From Helicobacter suis HS1 (GTDB taxonomy: Bacteria; Campylobacterota; Campylobacteria; Campylobacterales; Helicobacteraceae): 64,000 nucleotides of DNA. A program made the translations under genes and the position numbers. Below, in pieces: positions 20,046 through 29,839 of this stretch. Within the stretch, counting starts at the first letter, position 1. Every line of letters begins with the position of its first letter. The stretch lies in assembly GCF_026000295.1 (NCBI RefSeq), contig NZ_AP026769.1, forward strand, positions 1,054,001 through 1,118,000, in the 5' to 3' direction. The notes beneath the pieces are model-generated. The model was not told where the DNA came from, ran no database searches, and worked only from the letters and a program-made list of their open reading frames with translations.

Positions 20046-21587
20046 TTATAATTCACTTTCTGGCAAAATTTTAGACCAATTTTTAATAAAGCGCAAAAAA
20101 GGCGAAGTGTCCGGAGGCTTGATATGGCGCACCACCTGCCCATCCTCCACCCCCTCCCACGCTAAGCGCGAATGCAAGGCATGTTTTTCTAAAAGCAAAT
20201 GCCAACTAGCGCGCATTTGATCTTGCATGCGCTGCTGTAAATAGGTAGCAAAATCGCCATTGTCAAACACCACCACCGATTCGGTATTGATATTAGCCGA
20301 GCGCGCATCTAGATTAAAACTGCCTATCCAAGTTTTTTGCCCATCAAAAATTAAAGTCTTGCTATGCAAAGAATTTTTTAAACGGCCTTTGATCTTAGAT
20401 TTAAGCCCCCTGCGGGTGTATTTAACATAGTGGAAAAAATCACTCTTAATCTCATAAACATTAGCCCCTGCCTTAACCAGTTTTTTAGCATATCGTTCCC
20501 ACGCCCCATAAACCACAATAGCATCTGTAGAGGCCAGCGAGTTAGTTAAGATATTTACCTCTAGGCCTTGATCAAGCTTTTCTGTTAAAAGTTTAAGAAG
20601 AGTGGGGCCGGGGATAAGATAGGAGGAGGCGATGTATAAAGAATTAGTGGTGTGTTTGAGAATATCTTGGAGGGCTTGATTAATGGGCGAGTGGGGTTTA
20701 AGATCATGGATTTTAAAAGGGCTATCGGCAATAAAAGAGGCTTGACCCTCATAAGCTTTATTTCTCTTATGAATGAGTTTTTCTATAAAGGCCTCTACCT
20801 GCTCATCATAGCTATTTTGCTCGCCTAAAAGCAATTTAGAGAGGCTGTGGCTGTAGTTTTTGGCGTATTTTTTTAACTTGGCATGGCTTGGTAGCAGGTT
20901 AGCAGGGACAGCATCTTTAAAATTCCAGTAGTCTAAAAAACTTTTCTTAGCCTGCAAACTCACAGCCCCCAAAAACAGCGCATCAGTATCTAAAAAGTTT
21001 TCTTCTAAATCATTATCAAAGTAAACATCTGCAATATTGCGCCCCCCAATAACCAAAGCCACATTATCCACAATAAAGATTTTGTTGTGCATTCGTTTTT
21101 CAATCTGATCGTAATTGGCCATGATTTCAAAATAGCGCAGGCCTCTATTGCGGATATGATAGGGGTTAAAGATTTTAACATCAATATTAGGGTGGGTATT
21201 TAGCATAATAATATCTGACATGTCTGAATCTAGCCCATTATCATCAATGAGTAGCCGCACTTTCACGCCTCTATTAGCTGCCTTATAAAGCTCAGACATC
21301 ATCACCCGCGAAGAGATGTCATTTTTATATAAATAAGTTTGGATATCTATATTGTGCACAGCTAAACGAATCAGCGCGATGCGTTGTAGAAGGGCTTTAT
21401 CACCTTCTTGTAAAATAAAACCTAAGCTTTTGAGTGGATCTTTTTGTAAAGTTTTTGCATAAATCTGCCCTAAAGGAGTTTGCAAAGGGTCATAGGTTTC
21501 TAAGCTTTTGTAGGGTTCTTTTAATGTTCTAAGAGAGAGACAGCCACTTAACAAAAGGCTTATACAGATACATAAAAACCGCCACAA
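20046..21587 (-). CDS. Phospholipase D-family lipoprotein (cardiolipin synthase C-like)
   Basis: A 513-residue protein starting with a lipoprotein signal (ISLLLSGC). It has two HKD catalytic motifs, MHNKIFIVDNVALVIGGRN and LHSKTLIFDGQKTWIGSFN, each followed by the G-G/S-x-N pair, as in ClsC/YmdC cardiolipin synthases. The two halves together make one active site. It corresponds to H. pylori HP0190, which also lies beside the frd locus. A role in phospholipid metabolism is likely but a nuclease role cannot be excluded. Confidence 0.85.
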   Translation of the reverse strand: MWRFLCICISLLLSGCLSLRTLKEPYKSLETYDPLQTPLGQIYAKTLQKDPLKSLGFILQEGDKALLQRIALIRLAVHNIDIQTYLYKNDISSRVMMSELYKAANRGVKVRLLIDDNGLDSDMSDIIMLNTHPNIDVKIFNPYHIRNRGLRYFEIMANYDQIEKRMHNKIFIVDNVALVIGGRNIADVYFDNDLEENFLDTDALFLGAVSLQAKKSFLDYWNFKDAVPANLLPSHAKLKKYAKNYSHSLSKLLLGEQNSYDEQVEAFIEKLIHKRNKAYEGQASFIADSPFKIHDLKPHSPINQALQDILKHTTNSLYIASSYLIPGPTLLKLLTEKLDQGLEVNILTNSLASTDAIVVYGAWERYAKKLVKAGANVYEIKSDFFHYVKYTRRGLKSKIKGRLKNSLHSKTLIFDGQKTWIGSFNLDARSANINTESVVVFDNGDFATYLQQRMQDQMRASWHLLLEKHALHSRLAWEGVEDGQVVRHIKPPDTSPFLRFIKNWSKILPESEL

Positions 21588-21610
21588 CTAACTAACCTAT
21601 TTTACCCCTA

Positions 21611-22879
21611 TTAATCCAGCAACTCTTTTTTGGGTAAACACATGGCCGCAATAAACATAAGAACCATTAAAACCGCCACATACACAAAAAAGCCATTTTC
21701 TAAGTGGGCGTTTTTAAACTGCAAGGCTACATAGGGAGTTGAGCCCCCACACAGCGCATTACCCAAAGCAAAACTAAAACCTGTACCTAAAGCGCGGACA
21801 TGCTCAGGAAAAAGCGAGGCTTTAAAAATGCCCGCAATAGAGGTATAAAAACTCAAAATCAAAAAGAGCGCAATCACGATAGAAAAGGCCATAACCGGAT
21901 TGTGCGCATAAACAGGCAAGAGTTTAAAGAGAGGATAAATACCAAAGAAGGCTAGAACGGTAAAGACTAAAATTGCGTTTTTATGCCCGATCTTATCCCC
22001 TATGATGCCAAAGAGGGGTTGGATAACCATTAAAACAAAGAGCGCCCCCATAAAAATTTGATTCACAATAGGCTTAGCCATACCCGCGTTTTCTAAATAA
22101 GTTTTAGCGTAGGTGGTAATGGTATAAAAGGCTAAAGATCCGCCTGCACTAATAATAAAAACAATGAGGCATAAATTCCAGTAAGGTAGTAATCCTCTTA
22201 AAGTCCCGCGATCGCTATGCTCTTCAAGATCGCTTGAACTCTCATCCATTACCCGCCGTGCCAGCAAAGACCCCAAAGCCAAGAGTCCGCCCAGTACAAA
22301 AAGAATCCGCCACGCAAAAGCCCCCATTTGCTCCACACTAAAAAATAATAACACCAGTTCAATAGAAGCCACCGCTAAAAACTGCCCCCCAATTAGCGTA
22401 CTATATTGAAAGGAACAGTAAAACCCGCGTTTGCCTTTAGAACCTAGTTCAGATAAATAAGTGGCTACAATGCCATATTCTCCACCCACGCTTAAGCCTT
22501 GAATCATGCGGGCTAATAACAAAAGTAAAATCGCCAAATCGCCCACCTTTTCTTTAGTAGGCAAAGCCGCGATGAGAAAAGACCCGGCAGCCATTAAGCA
22601 CACAGACAAAATCATGGATTTTTTGCGCCCGATTCTATCAGCTAGCGATCCAAAGAGCCAAGAACCTATAGGACGGATAAAAAAACCGGCAGCAAAAATC
22701 CCAAAGACTTGGATTTGCTGGATAATAGGATTGCTCGATTCTGAAAAAGAATGGGCAAAATAAGTAGCGCTAAAGGCATAAATATAAAAATCAAACCATT
22801 CAACTAAATTCCCACTCGCTGCTGCGATGATAGACCTAATTTTTTGGGCACGGCTTAGATTTTGCATTAGCGTCTCCAC
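21611..22879 (-). CDS. MFS transporter, proline/betaine (ProP) type
   Basis: A 422-residue transporter with twelve hydrophobic segments. It opens with IIAAASGNLVEWFDFYIYAF, the hallmark of the metabolite:H+ symporter subfamily. The loop 2-3 motif FGSLADRIGRKKSM and RMIQGLSVGGEYG are intact. ProP, KgtP and ShiA all belong here; H. pylori HP0936 is annotated as a proline/betaine transporter. The 5' end overlaps lpxD by 13 bp, so it is probably expressed with lpxD and tpiA. Confidence 0.85.
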   Translation of the reverse strand: METLMQNLSRAQKIRSIIAAASGNLVEWFDFYIYAFSATYFAHSFSESSNPIIQQIQVFGIFAAGFFIRPIGSWLFGSLADRIGRKKSMILSVCLMAAGSFLIAALPTKEKVGDLAILLLLLARMIQGLSVGGEYGIVATYLSELGSKGKRGFYCSFQYSTLIGGQFLAVASIELVLLFFSVEQMGAFAWRILFVLGGLLALGSLLARRVMDESSSDLEEHSDRGTLRGLLPYWNLCLIVFIISAGGSLAFYTITTYAKTYLENAGMAKPIVNQIFMGALFVLMVIQPLFGIIGDKIGHKNAILVFTVLAFFGIYPLFKLLPVYAHNPVMAFSIVIALFLILSFYTSIAGIFKASLFPEHVRALGTGFSFALGNALCGGSTPYVALQFKNAHLENGFFVYVAVLMVLMFIAAMCLPKKELLD

Positions 22880-23883
22880 AACCCTCTAGCCTTCTCAAGC
22901 AGGCTAGGTTTTTGCCCCTTCACAAAACGCCTCAGCGTGGCTAAAAAGTGATGCCACTCGTGAATCTCCATTGCTGGAATGGCTCCGGCATAATTGGTAT
23001 GTGGGGGTAAATCCTTACCCACAGCCCCCTTACCCCCAATTTGGCTAAACTCACCAATGTGCATATGCCCTCCTGTGCCTACTTGCCCGCCTAAAACCAC
23101 ATTGCGCCCCATAGTCGTAGAACCTGAAAGTCCCACCTGCGCTACAATAATAGAATGTTCGCCTAAAACGCAGTTATGCCCCACTTGTACAAGATTATCA
23201 ATTTTAACACCTTCTTTAATATGGGTGATGCCAAAGACAGCGCGATCGATAGTGGTACTAGCCCCAATTTCTACCCAGTTATCAATGCGTACACAGCCGG
23301 TATGCTCAATTTTAACATGCGCGCCCTCTTTGGTGTGGGCATATCCAAAGCCGTCGCTACCAATCACGCTATTAGCATGGATATAGACATGATCGCCAAT
23401 GGTGGTGTTTTGATAGATAGTAACATTAGGATAAATCTTACAATGCGCGCCAATTTTGACATGATCGCCAATCACTACATTAGCCATGATCACGCTGTGA
23501 TCACCAATTTCTACGCCTTCGCCCACTACAACATGTGGCATTAAGATCACGCCCTCGCCTAGTTTGGGGATGTGCTTAGCTTGTGGGTTTGCAAACATTT
23601 CTACTTTAAAGGCATCTGAAATAAGGGCAAAGGCAAGGTGGGGGTTTTCTACGATAAGGGCTTGGCTCATTGAGGGGACTTTGTTTGCATGCTCGGCGCG
23701 GATAAAAACAGCCCCGGCCTTAGTATCTTTAAGCTTTTTGACATAGGATTTTTGATCTACATAGCTAATATGCTGCTGCGTGGCTGATTCTAAAGGCGCA
23801 ACCCCTTCTACCTCAAAGTCTTTAAAATTGAGAGGGAGGGTGATTTCTAATCCATAGGTTTTAAGCAAATGTTGCAAGGTCAT
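22867..23883 (-). CDS. lpxD: UDP-3-O-acylglucosamine N-acyltransferase LpxD
   Basis: A 338-residue protein: an N-terminal uridine-binding domain, then a left-handed beta-helix of hexapeptide repeats (VVVGEGVEIGDHSVIMANVV and following), with the catalytic histidine in NLVQVGHNCVLGEHS, and a C-terminal helix. It adds the third acyl chain to the lipid A precursor. It overlaps tpiA by four bases. In H. pylori fabI separates tpiA and lpxD; here nothing does. Confidence 0.95.
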   Translation of the reverse strand: MTLQHLLKTYGLEITLPLNFKDFEVEGVAPLESATQQHISYVDQKSYVKKLKDTKAGAVFIRAEHANKVPSMSQALIVENPHLAFALISDAFKVEMFANPQAKHIPKLGEGVILMPHVVVGEGVEIGDHSVIMANVVIGDHVKIGAHCKIYPNVTIYQNTTIGDHVYIHANSVIGSDGFGYAHTKEGAHVKIEHTGCVRIDNWVEIGASTTIDRAVFGITHIKEGVKIDNLVQVGHNCVLGEHSIIVAQVGLSGSTTMGRNVVLGGQVGTGGHMHIGEFSQIGGKGAVGKDLPPHTNYAGAIPAMEIHEWHHFLATLRRFVKGQKPSLLEKARGLWRR

Positions 23884-24632
23884 GCAAACTCCTTAGTAGA
23901 ACTGATTTTTATTATTTCAAGTAGGTCTTTGGCTTTCAAAGAGGCTTTACCAACAAGCACACCATCTACAGCGGGAATATTTAAGATTTCTTCTACATTG
24001 TTTAGTTGTACACTCCCGCCATAGACAATAAAGGGTGTAACGCCTTGCGTGCTTTTTAAAACTCCCTTAAGGTGCTCTAAAGTCTGCTCAATCTCTTTTA
24101 TTTGCGCGCTAACCCCTGTGCCAATTGCCCAAATAGGCTCATAGGCTAAAATGAGTTTAGGATAAGACACATCAATACCGGCTAGTTGGTTGGTTAAAAA
24201 TTCTAAAAGTGTTTCTAAACCTTTTTGGCGCACCTCTAAAGACTCCCCTACACAAAAGACGATTCTAAAACCTTGATCTTTATAAAAATCAAATTTAGCA
24301 CGGCACATTTCTAAACTTTCTTTTAAAAGTAAGCGCCTCTCGCTATGCCCGATTAAAACAGTTTCTATTTTTTGATCCTGCAGGGCTTTTAGCGTGATCT
24401 CTCCAGTAAAAGCGCCCTCTAAAGCGGGGTAGGCATTTTGTACGCCTAGTTGGAAGTGTTGGGAGGAACGAAATTTTTCTAGTGTAAGCAGGGGAGGAAA
24501 AAGCGTGATAAAGGGGGCTAATCTAGAATCTAAATTTTGCTCTAAATAATTCACATAGGGCAAAACATCTAACGCGTACGATTTTAAATTAGCCAAAACA
24601 TACTTCACACCACACTCCAAAAAGTTTCTCAA
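23880..24632 (-). CDS. tpiA: Triosephosphate isomerase
   Basis: A 250-residue TIM barrel. Catalytic residues are visible: Lys in LANLKSY, His in IGHSERR, Glu in AYEPIWAIGTG; the phosphate-binding loop is YGGSV and VDGVLVGKASL. It interconverts dihydroxyacetone phosphate and glyceraldehyde 3-phosphate. The N-terminus shown is some ten residues longer than the H. pylori protein, so translation may begin at an internal codon. It is transcribed away from frdC and overlaps lpxD. Confidence 0.94.
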   Translation of the reverse strand: MRNFLECGVKYVLANLKSYALDVLPYVNYLEQNLDSRLAPFITLFPPLLTLEKFRSSQHFQLGVQNAYPALEGAFTGEITLKALQDQKIETVLIGHSERRLLLKESLEMCRAKFDFYKDQGFRIVFCVGESLEVRQKGLETLLEFLTNQLAGIDVSYPKLILAYEPIWAIGTGVSAQIKEIEQTLEHLKGVLKSTQGVTPFIVYGGSVQLNNVEEILNIPAVDGVLVGKASLKAKDLLEIIKISSTKEFA

Positions 24633-24727
24633 ACATCTTAACCTACAAATCCTAATTCAAAGTTTACTCAAAAATATCATAAATGCGCTACTATTTGGGC
24701 AAAATTTTTACAAAGTACGAGGCAGGC

Positions 24728-25495
24728 ATGCAGCAAGAGGAAATCATTGAAGGGTATTATGGGGTTAGTACAGAACGCAGAAAAAGCGGAATCTATGCCA
24801 AACTAGATTTTTTACAAAGCGCCACCGGGCTTATTTTAGCGCTTTTTATGATCGCGCATATGTTTTTAGTGAGCAGTATTTTAATTAGCGATAAGGCAAT
24901 GGAAACTGTGACTAAGTTTTTCGAAGGGAGTTTTTTAATCAAGGCAGGGGAGCCAGCAATTGTAAGCGTGGTGGCAGCAGGGGTGATTGTGATTTTAGTT
25001 GCCCACGCGTTTTTAGCCATGCGCAAATTCCCCATTAATTATCGCCAATACCAAATTTTTAAAACCCATAAACACCTCATGGCTCATGGTGATACAAGTT
25101 TGTGGATGGTGCAAGCAGGAACGGGTTTTGCGATGTTTTTTCTAGCTAGTATCCACCTTTTTGTCATGCTCACCCAGCCTAGTAGCATTGGCCCGCATGC
25201 CTCCTCTTATCGTTTTGTAACCCAGCATTTTTGGTTGCTCTATATTTTTCTACTCATCTCTGTAGAGTTACACGGCTCTATTGGGCTTTACCGTTTGGCT
25301 ATTAAATGGGGGTGGTTTAAAGATTTAGGCATTGAACAATTGCGCAAAATTAAATGGGGCATGAGTGTGTTTTTCATCGTGCTAGGCTTACTCACCTACG
25401 CAGCTTATATCAAAAAAGGCATAGCCGGAAAAGAGGCGGGCATTACAACCATGCAACAGGCTAAACAGGCCGATGAAAAACTCCATAAAGACTAA
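24728..25495 (+). CDS. frdC: Fumarate reductase cytochrome b subunit
   Basis: The start chosen is ATG 24728 (MQQEEIIEGYYG), which agrees with H. pylori FrdC; an upstream ATG at 24683 would add 15 residues. The 255-residue protein has five membrane helices with the haem-ligand histidines in IAHMFLVSSIL, VAHAFLAM, KTHKHLMAHGDTS and ASIHLFVM. It is the dihaem quinol-oxidising anchor of the epsilonproteobacterial quinol:fumarate reductase. It is the first gene of frdCAB. Confidence 0.95.
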   Translation: MQQEEIIEGYYGVSTERRKSGIYAKLDFLQSATGLILALFMIAHMFLVSSILISDKAMETVTKFFEGSFLIKAGEPAIVSVVAAGVIVILVAHAFLAMRKFPINYRQYQIFKTHKHLMAHGDTSLWMVQAGTGFAMFFLASIHLFVMLTQPSSIGPHASSYRFVTQHFWLLYIFLLISVELHGSIGLYRLAIKWGWFKDLGIEQLRKIKWGMSVFFIVLGLLTYAAYIKKGIAGKEAGITTMQQAKQADEKLHKD

Positions 25496-25507
25496 AAAGG
25501 ATTTGAA

Positions 25508-27493
25508 ATGAAGATTGTTTATTGCGATGCGTTGGTGGTGGGGGGCGGTTTAGCGGGTTTGCGCGCCAGTATTGCCTGCCGTCAAGTGGGTTTAGATGTG
25601 GTGGTGCTAAGTTTAGTACCTGTCAGACGCAGCCACTCAGCTGCCGCACAAGGGGGTATGCAGGCAAGCTTAGGCAATGCTAAAATGAGCGAGGGGGATA
25701 ATGAGGATCTGCATTTTTTAGATACAGTCAAGGGGAGCGACTGGGGGTGTGATCAACAAGTGGCGCGCATGTTTGTAACCACCGCACCTAAGGCTATCCG
25801 TGAGTTAGCTAGTTGGGGCGTGCCTTGGACTCGCATTAAAAAGGGCGATCGACCGGCTGTGATTAATGGCGAACATGTAACCATTACCGAGCGCGAGGAT
25901 CGGCACGGCTATATTTTGAGCCGTGATTTTGGGGGGACTAAAAAGTGGCGTACTTGTTTTACTGCCGATGCAACTGGGCATACCATGCTTTACACTGTAG
26001 CTAATGAAGCCTTGCATCATAATGTTAAAATTGAAGATCGCAAAGAGGTGATCGCGCTTATCCACCATGGGGGTAAATGTTATGGCGCTGTGGTGCGCGA
26101 TCTTATCACTGGGGAGTTAGCCGGCTATGTCTCTAAAGGCACACTTCTAGCCACAGGGGGATATGGACGGGTTTATAAACACACCACAAACGCTGTAATT
26201 TGTGATGGCTCCGGGATAGCTAGCGCTTTAGAAACAGGGATTGCTAAGCTAGGTAACATGGAGGCGGTACAATTTCACCCTACCGCGCTTGTGCCAAGTG
26301 GGATTTTGATGACTGAGGGGTGCAGAGGCGATGGGGGGGTTTTGCGCGATAAAGATGGCTACCGTTTTATGCCTGATTATGAACCAGAGAAAAAAGAGTT
26401 AGCCAGCCGTGATGTGGTGAGTCGCCGCATGCTAGAGCATATTAAAAAAGGCAAAGGCGTACCTTCACCTTATGGGGAACATTTATGGTTAGATATTTCC
26501 ATTCTAGGGCGTGCGCATATTGAAAAGAACTTGCGCGATGTGCAAGGCATTGCTAAAACCTTTGCAGGAATCGATCCAGCTGATGAGGGGAGCAAGGGTT
26601 GGGTGCCTGTTAAGCCCATGCAACACTATTCAATGGGGGGTTTGCGCACCGATTGTAAGGGGCATACCCACCTTAAGGGGCTTTTTTGTGCCGGCGAGGC
26701 GGCATGCTGGGATTTACACGGGTTTAACAGACTGGGGGGTAATTCAGTAAGTGAGGCTGTGGTAGCAGGAATGATCATCGGAGATTATTTTGCCCAACAC
26801 TGTAAAAGCGCGGAATTAGATATTAGTACCCACATTGTAGAAAATTTCATTCACGCAAGCGAGGATTATTTACACCATTTGTTACACAATGAGGGTAAGG
26901 AAGATGTGTATGTGATTAGAGAGCGCATGCGCGAAATCATGGATGAAAAAGTGGGCGTGTTTAGAGAGGGTAAAGTTTTAGAGGAGGCTTTAAATGAACT
27001 TGAAGATCTCTATAAACGCTCTAAAAATATCCAAGTGAAAAATAAAAAGCTACACAATAACCCCGAGTTGGAGGATACTTATCGCACCCAAAAAATGCTT
27101 AAAATCGCGCTTTGTGTTGCCAAAGGCGCGTTAGATCGCACCGAAAGTCGCGGGGCGCATACGCGAATTGATCACCCTAAAAGAGATGATGCTAATTGGC
27201 TAAACCGCACTTTGGCCTCTTGGCCTGATCCTAACCAAACCTTGCCCACACTAGAGTATGAGCCATTAGACATTATGAAAATGGAAATTAGTCCGGATTT
27301 TAGGGGATATGGCGCGAAGGGTAATTTTATCCCCCACCCTCTTAAAGAAAAAAGAGATGCAGAAATTGCTCAGATTACAGAGGAGATCAAGGCTAAGGGA
27401 GGGAATCGCTACGATTTACAAGAGGCATTAATGCCCTTTGAGTTGCAGGAAAAATACAAAGCTAAAAATATCAGACTAGGAGAAGAGTCATGA
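25508..27493 (+). CDS. frdA: Fumarate reductase flavoprotein subunit
   Basis: A 661-residue flavoprotein. FAD binding starts with [10 protein letters not shown], followed by the covalent-FAD His block [12 protein letters not shown]; active-site elements are [21 protein letters not shown], and HYSMGG. AAAGGA precedes the start. It is about 50 residues shorter than H. pylori FrdA: a loop around [10 protein letters not shown] is reduced and the C-terminal tail ends shortly after [11 protein letters not shown]. The core is complete, so it should be active. The stop overlaps the frdB start by four bases. Confidence 0.95.
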   Translation: MKIVYCDALVVGGGLAGLRASIACRQVGLDVVVLSLVPVRRSHSAAAQGGMQASLGNAKMSEGDNEDLHFLDTVKGSDWGCDQQVARMFVTTAPKAIRELASWGVPWTRIKKGDRPAVINGEHVTITEREDRHGYILSRDFGGTKKWRTCFTADATGHTMLYTVANEALHHNVKIEDRKEVIALIHHGGKCYGAVVRDLITGELAGYVSKGTLLATGGYGRVYKHTTNAVICDGSGIASALETGIAKLGNMEAVQFHPTALVPSGILMTEGCRGDGGVLRDKDGYRFMPDYEPEKKELASRDVVSRRMLEHIKKGKGVPSPYGEHLWLDISILGRAHIEKNLRDVQGIAKTFAGIDPADEGSKGWVPVKPMQHYSMGGLRTDCKGHTHLKGLFCAGEAACWDLHGFNRLGGNSVSEAVVAGMIIGDYFAQHCKSAELDISTHIVENFIHASEDYLHHLLHNEGKEDVYVIRERMREIMDEKVGVFREGKVLEEALNELEDLYKRSKNIQVKNKKLHNNPELEDTYRTQKMLKIALCVAKGALDRTESRGAHTRIDHPKRDDANWLNRTLASWPDPNQTLPTLEYEPLDIMKMEISPDFRGYGAKGNFIPHPLKEKRDAEIAQITEEIKAKGGNRYDLQEALMPFELQEKYKAKNIRLGEES

Positions 27494-28218
27494 GCCGCAC
27501 TATCACCATTAGAGTTTTAAAATTTGACCCCCAAAGCGCGGTGTCTAAGCCCCATTTTAAAGAATATAAACTTGAAGAAATCCCCTCTATGACGCTTTTT
27601 ATTGCGCTAGGTATTATCCGCGAAAAGATGGATCCAGATTTGAGCTTTGATTTTGTGTGCCGTGCGGGGATTTGTGGGAGCTGTGCGATGATGATTAATG
27701 GCCGTCCACGCCTGGCTTGTAAGACTTTAACCTCTAATTTTAGCGAGGATACAATTACGCTTATGCCCATGCCCTCTTTTCCTCTCATTAAAGATTTAAG
27801 CGTAAATACAGGCGAATGGTTTGCACAAATGGATGCACGCGTACAAAGTTGGGCACACCATAAGAAAGAGGTGGATATTACCCGCCCAGAGGAGCGCATT
27901 GATCCAGATGAAGCGCAGAATGTTTTTGAGCTTGATCGCTGTATCGAGTGTGGGTGTTGTATTGCAGCTTGTGGGACTAAATTAATGCGGCCTAATTTTA
28001 TCGGGGCAGCAGGAATGAATCGCGCGGTGCGTTTTATGCTTGATTCGCATGATGAGCGTAGCGATGATGATTTTTACGAGTTGGTAGGCGATGATGATGG
28101 GGTTTTTGGGTGCATGAGTTTGATTGGTTGCCATGACACTTGCCCTAAAGAATTGCCCTTACAAGGCACTTTAGCCGATTTACGCAACCGTATGTCTAAA
28201 GTCGGGCGTAACCGCTGA
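27490..28218 (+). CDS. frdB: Fumarate reductase iron-sulfur subunit
   Basis: A 242-residue protein with all three cluster motifs: [2Fe-2S] CRAGICGSC plus a later Cys in RLACKT, [4Fe-4S] [12 protein letters not shown], and [3Fe-4S] [13 protein letters not shown]. It passes electrons from the FrdC haems to FAD in FrdA. The last 39 bp overlap the end of the convergent waaL gene. Confidence 0.96.
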   Translation: MSRTITIRVLKFDPQSAVSKPHFKEYKLEEIPSMTLFIALGIIREKMDPDLSFDFVCRAGICGSCAMMINGRPRLACKTLTSNFSEDTITLMPMPSFPLIKDLSVNTGEWFAQMDARVQSWAHHKKEVDITRPEERIDPDEAQNVFELDRCIECGCCIAACGTKLMRPNFIGAAGMNRAVRFMLDSHDERSDDDFYELVGDDDGVFGCMSLIGCHDTCPKELPLQGTLADLRNRMSKVGRNR

Positions 28219-29451
28219 TTTAACCTCTAAAGCCCCCAATGCCACTAGCCCTACAAAAAAACTGCCCTCAATAAAGAAAGAAAAGGGATCAAAGCCAATC
28301 CCTAGCACAATATAAAAACAAAGCATGCTAAGCATGAGTAAAGAAGTGGCGGTGTGGGTTTTAAGGGTGCGCCAAAAGAGAGTAAAAATAACCCCCCAAA
28401 GCAGCAAAAGCACCCCTAGTCCAAAAAACCCCGTGCGAGCAAGGGTGTTAAAAATCTGGTTATCGTATTTTTCGGTACAATCAATGGTGTTTGCTTTTCT
28501 GTAGGAATGGGCTAGTTTTACAATTTCTTCTAAATGCTTGCACTTGGTACTTAAACTCATGCCAAAGAGGGGTGAGAGGCGCACAATAGCCATTGCCTCC
28601 CTCCAACGCGCAAGCCGTGCCCCAATACTAGAATCGGGGTTTTTATGCTCATAGAGCTCTAAATCTTGTTTAAAAGATTGGCTAATTGCTCTTGGGGCTT
28701 GGATCAAATGTTTGGTTTCTAATACTTGGTTACAAAAAAACATACCCGTAAACATGAAAGTGAGAACAAGCATATAGGGCAGGGCATGCAAGGATTTTTG
28801 CAGGGTTAAAATACAAATAGAGAGGATTAAAAAAGTACAGACAAAGGCAATCCATGCGCTTCTAGTGGCACTAAAGAGCAGTACAAAAAAGCCTAAAAGC
28901 ATGGCCAAAGTAAAGGCGATTTTTTCATTTTTACTAGCATAATAGATTGCATAAATATAACAGCCCAAGATTGCAATAGAGCTCAGAGTTGCAAAACCTA
29001 CAATGGTGCTAAATCCATCTGTACGCGCGATTGCTAAGCCTATTTTTTGAATCAGCGCAATAACGCCATTGATTACACAAGTAAAGGCCATGCTATAAAA
29101 AATAGGTTTGTAATTAAGTTGCAAAGAGATTGCGCTCAAGCAAATAAGAATAACTGCGCCTAAAAGATAGATTAAAGGCATGTTGAGTACGCGTAAATTA
29201 TAGCGCCAAGTTTGTAGATCGCTTTGTACAAATAAGTTAGGCAGTACGCAAAGGAAAGAAAGCAAAAGGGCAACAACAAGCCATTTAAGAGGTTTATTCA
29301 ACGCTAAGGGGGGTTTGTATTTGAAATAATAAATCAACGATGTTAAGGCCAAAAGCACCAATAAAATCTGTGCCATTGGCTTTTTAAAGGAAGTGAGGAA
29401 AAAGAGAGCAAAAAAGAGGGTGGCTACCCGATTAAAGGCGGATAGCTGCAT
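28180..29451 (-). CDS. waaL: O-antigen ligase-like membrane protein WaaL
   Basis: A 423-residue polytopic membrane protein with ten to twelve helices and a large periplasmic loop (about residues 265-325) containing [20 protein letters not shown] and GMSLSTKCK, the position of the Wzy_C/O-antigen ligase signature. It corresponds to H. pylori HP1039, which joins O-antigen to lipid A-core and has the same neighbours rpsO and flhA. Sequence identity in this family is always low, so the call leans on topology and context. It overlaps frdB tail-to-tail by 39 bp. Confidence 0.75.
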   Translation of the reverse strand: MQLSAFNRVATLFFALFFLTSFKKPMAQILLVLLALTSLIYYFKYKPPLALNKPLKWLVVALLLSFLCVLPNLFVQSDLQTWRYNLRVLNMPLIYLLGAVILICLSAISLQLNYKPIFYSMAFTCVINGVIALIQKIGLAIARTDGFSTIVGFATLSSIAILGCYIYAIYYASKNEKIAFTLAMLLGFFVLLFSATRSAWIAFVCTFLILSICILTLQKSLHALPYMLVLTFMFTGMFFCNQVLETKHLIQAPRAISQSFKQDLELYEHKNPDSSIGARLARWREAMAIVRLSPLFGMSLSTKCKHLEEIVKLAHSYRKANTIDCTEKYDNQIFNTLARTGFFGLGVLLLLWGVIFTLFWRTLKTHTATSLLMLSMLCFYIVLGIGFDPFSFFIEGSFFVGLVALGALEVKSAVTPDFRHTVA

Positions 29452-29453
29452 TA

Positions 29454-29726
29454 CTAGCGGGTTTTAATGCCTAAGGCGCTAGTTAGATCAGTGTAGCGAT
29501 CGTGGTGGGTGCGTTTTAAATAATTTAGTAAACTTTTGCGTTGCCCCACCATTTTTAAAAGCCCTAAACGGCTGGAATGATCTTTGGGATTACTTTTTAG
29601 ATGCGTAGTTAAATCAGCAATTCTTTGGCTTAAAAGCGCGATTTGTACCTCACAAGAACCCGTATCGTTTTCCTGTCTTGCAAAGCGTTTAGTGATTTCC
29701 TGTTTTTTCTCCATACTCAAAGCCAC
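29454..29726 (-). CDS. rpsO: 30S ribosomal protein S15
   Basis: A 90-residue S15 with [20 protein letters not shown], the rRNA-contact block [16 protein letters not shown], and [13 protein letters not shown]. It binds the central domain of 16S rRNA early in 30S assembly. waaL follows after 2 bp. The upstream promoter area is occupied by the copied flhA segment at 29739-29804. Confidence 0.97.
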   Translation of the reverse strand: MALSMEKKQEITKRFARQENDTGSCEVQIALLSQRIADLTTHLKSNPKDHSSRLGLLKMVGQRKSLLNYLKRTHHDRYTDLTSALGIKTR

Positions 29727-29738
29727 AGCTTTCTCCTT

Positions 29739-29804
29739 AACAATTTAAAATTGATATTGTGGTGCTTAGCCACGCGGAATTAGACACCAACGCTAAGTAT
29801 GAGG
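29739..29804. repeat. 66-bp exact copy of flhA segment 31941-32006
   Basis: Identical to 31941-32006 near the end of flhA (offset +2202, direct). It fills most of the 113-bp gap between the divergent rpsO and flhA genes, and so covers the expected promoter region of both. Confidence 0.96.
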
Positions 29805-29839
29805 CTTTTATTTCTCAAAATTAGAGGTGATGATAGTCT

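Noticed and set aside
26332-26339. G7 run in frdA as a phase switch
   Set aside because: It encodes the conserved active-site GDGG block of an essential-type enzyme, in frame.
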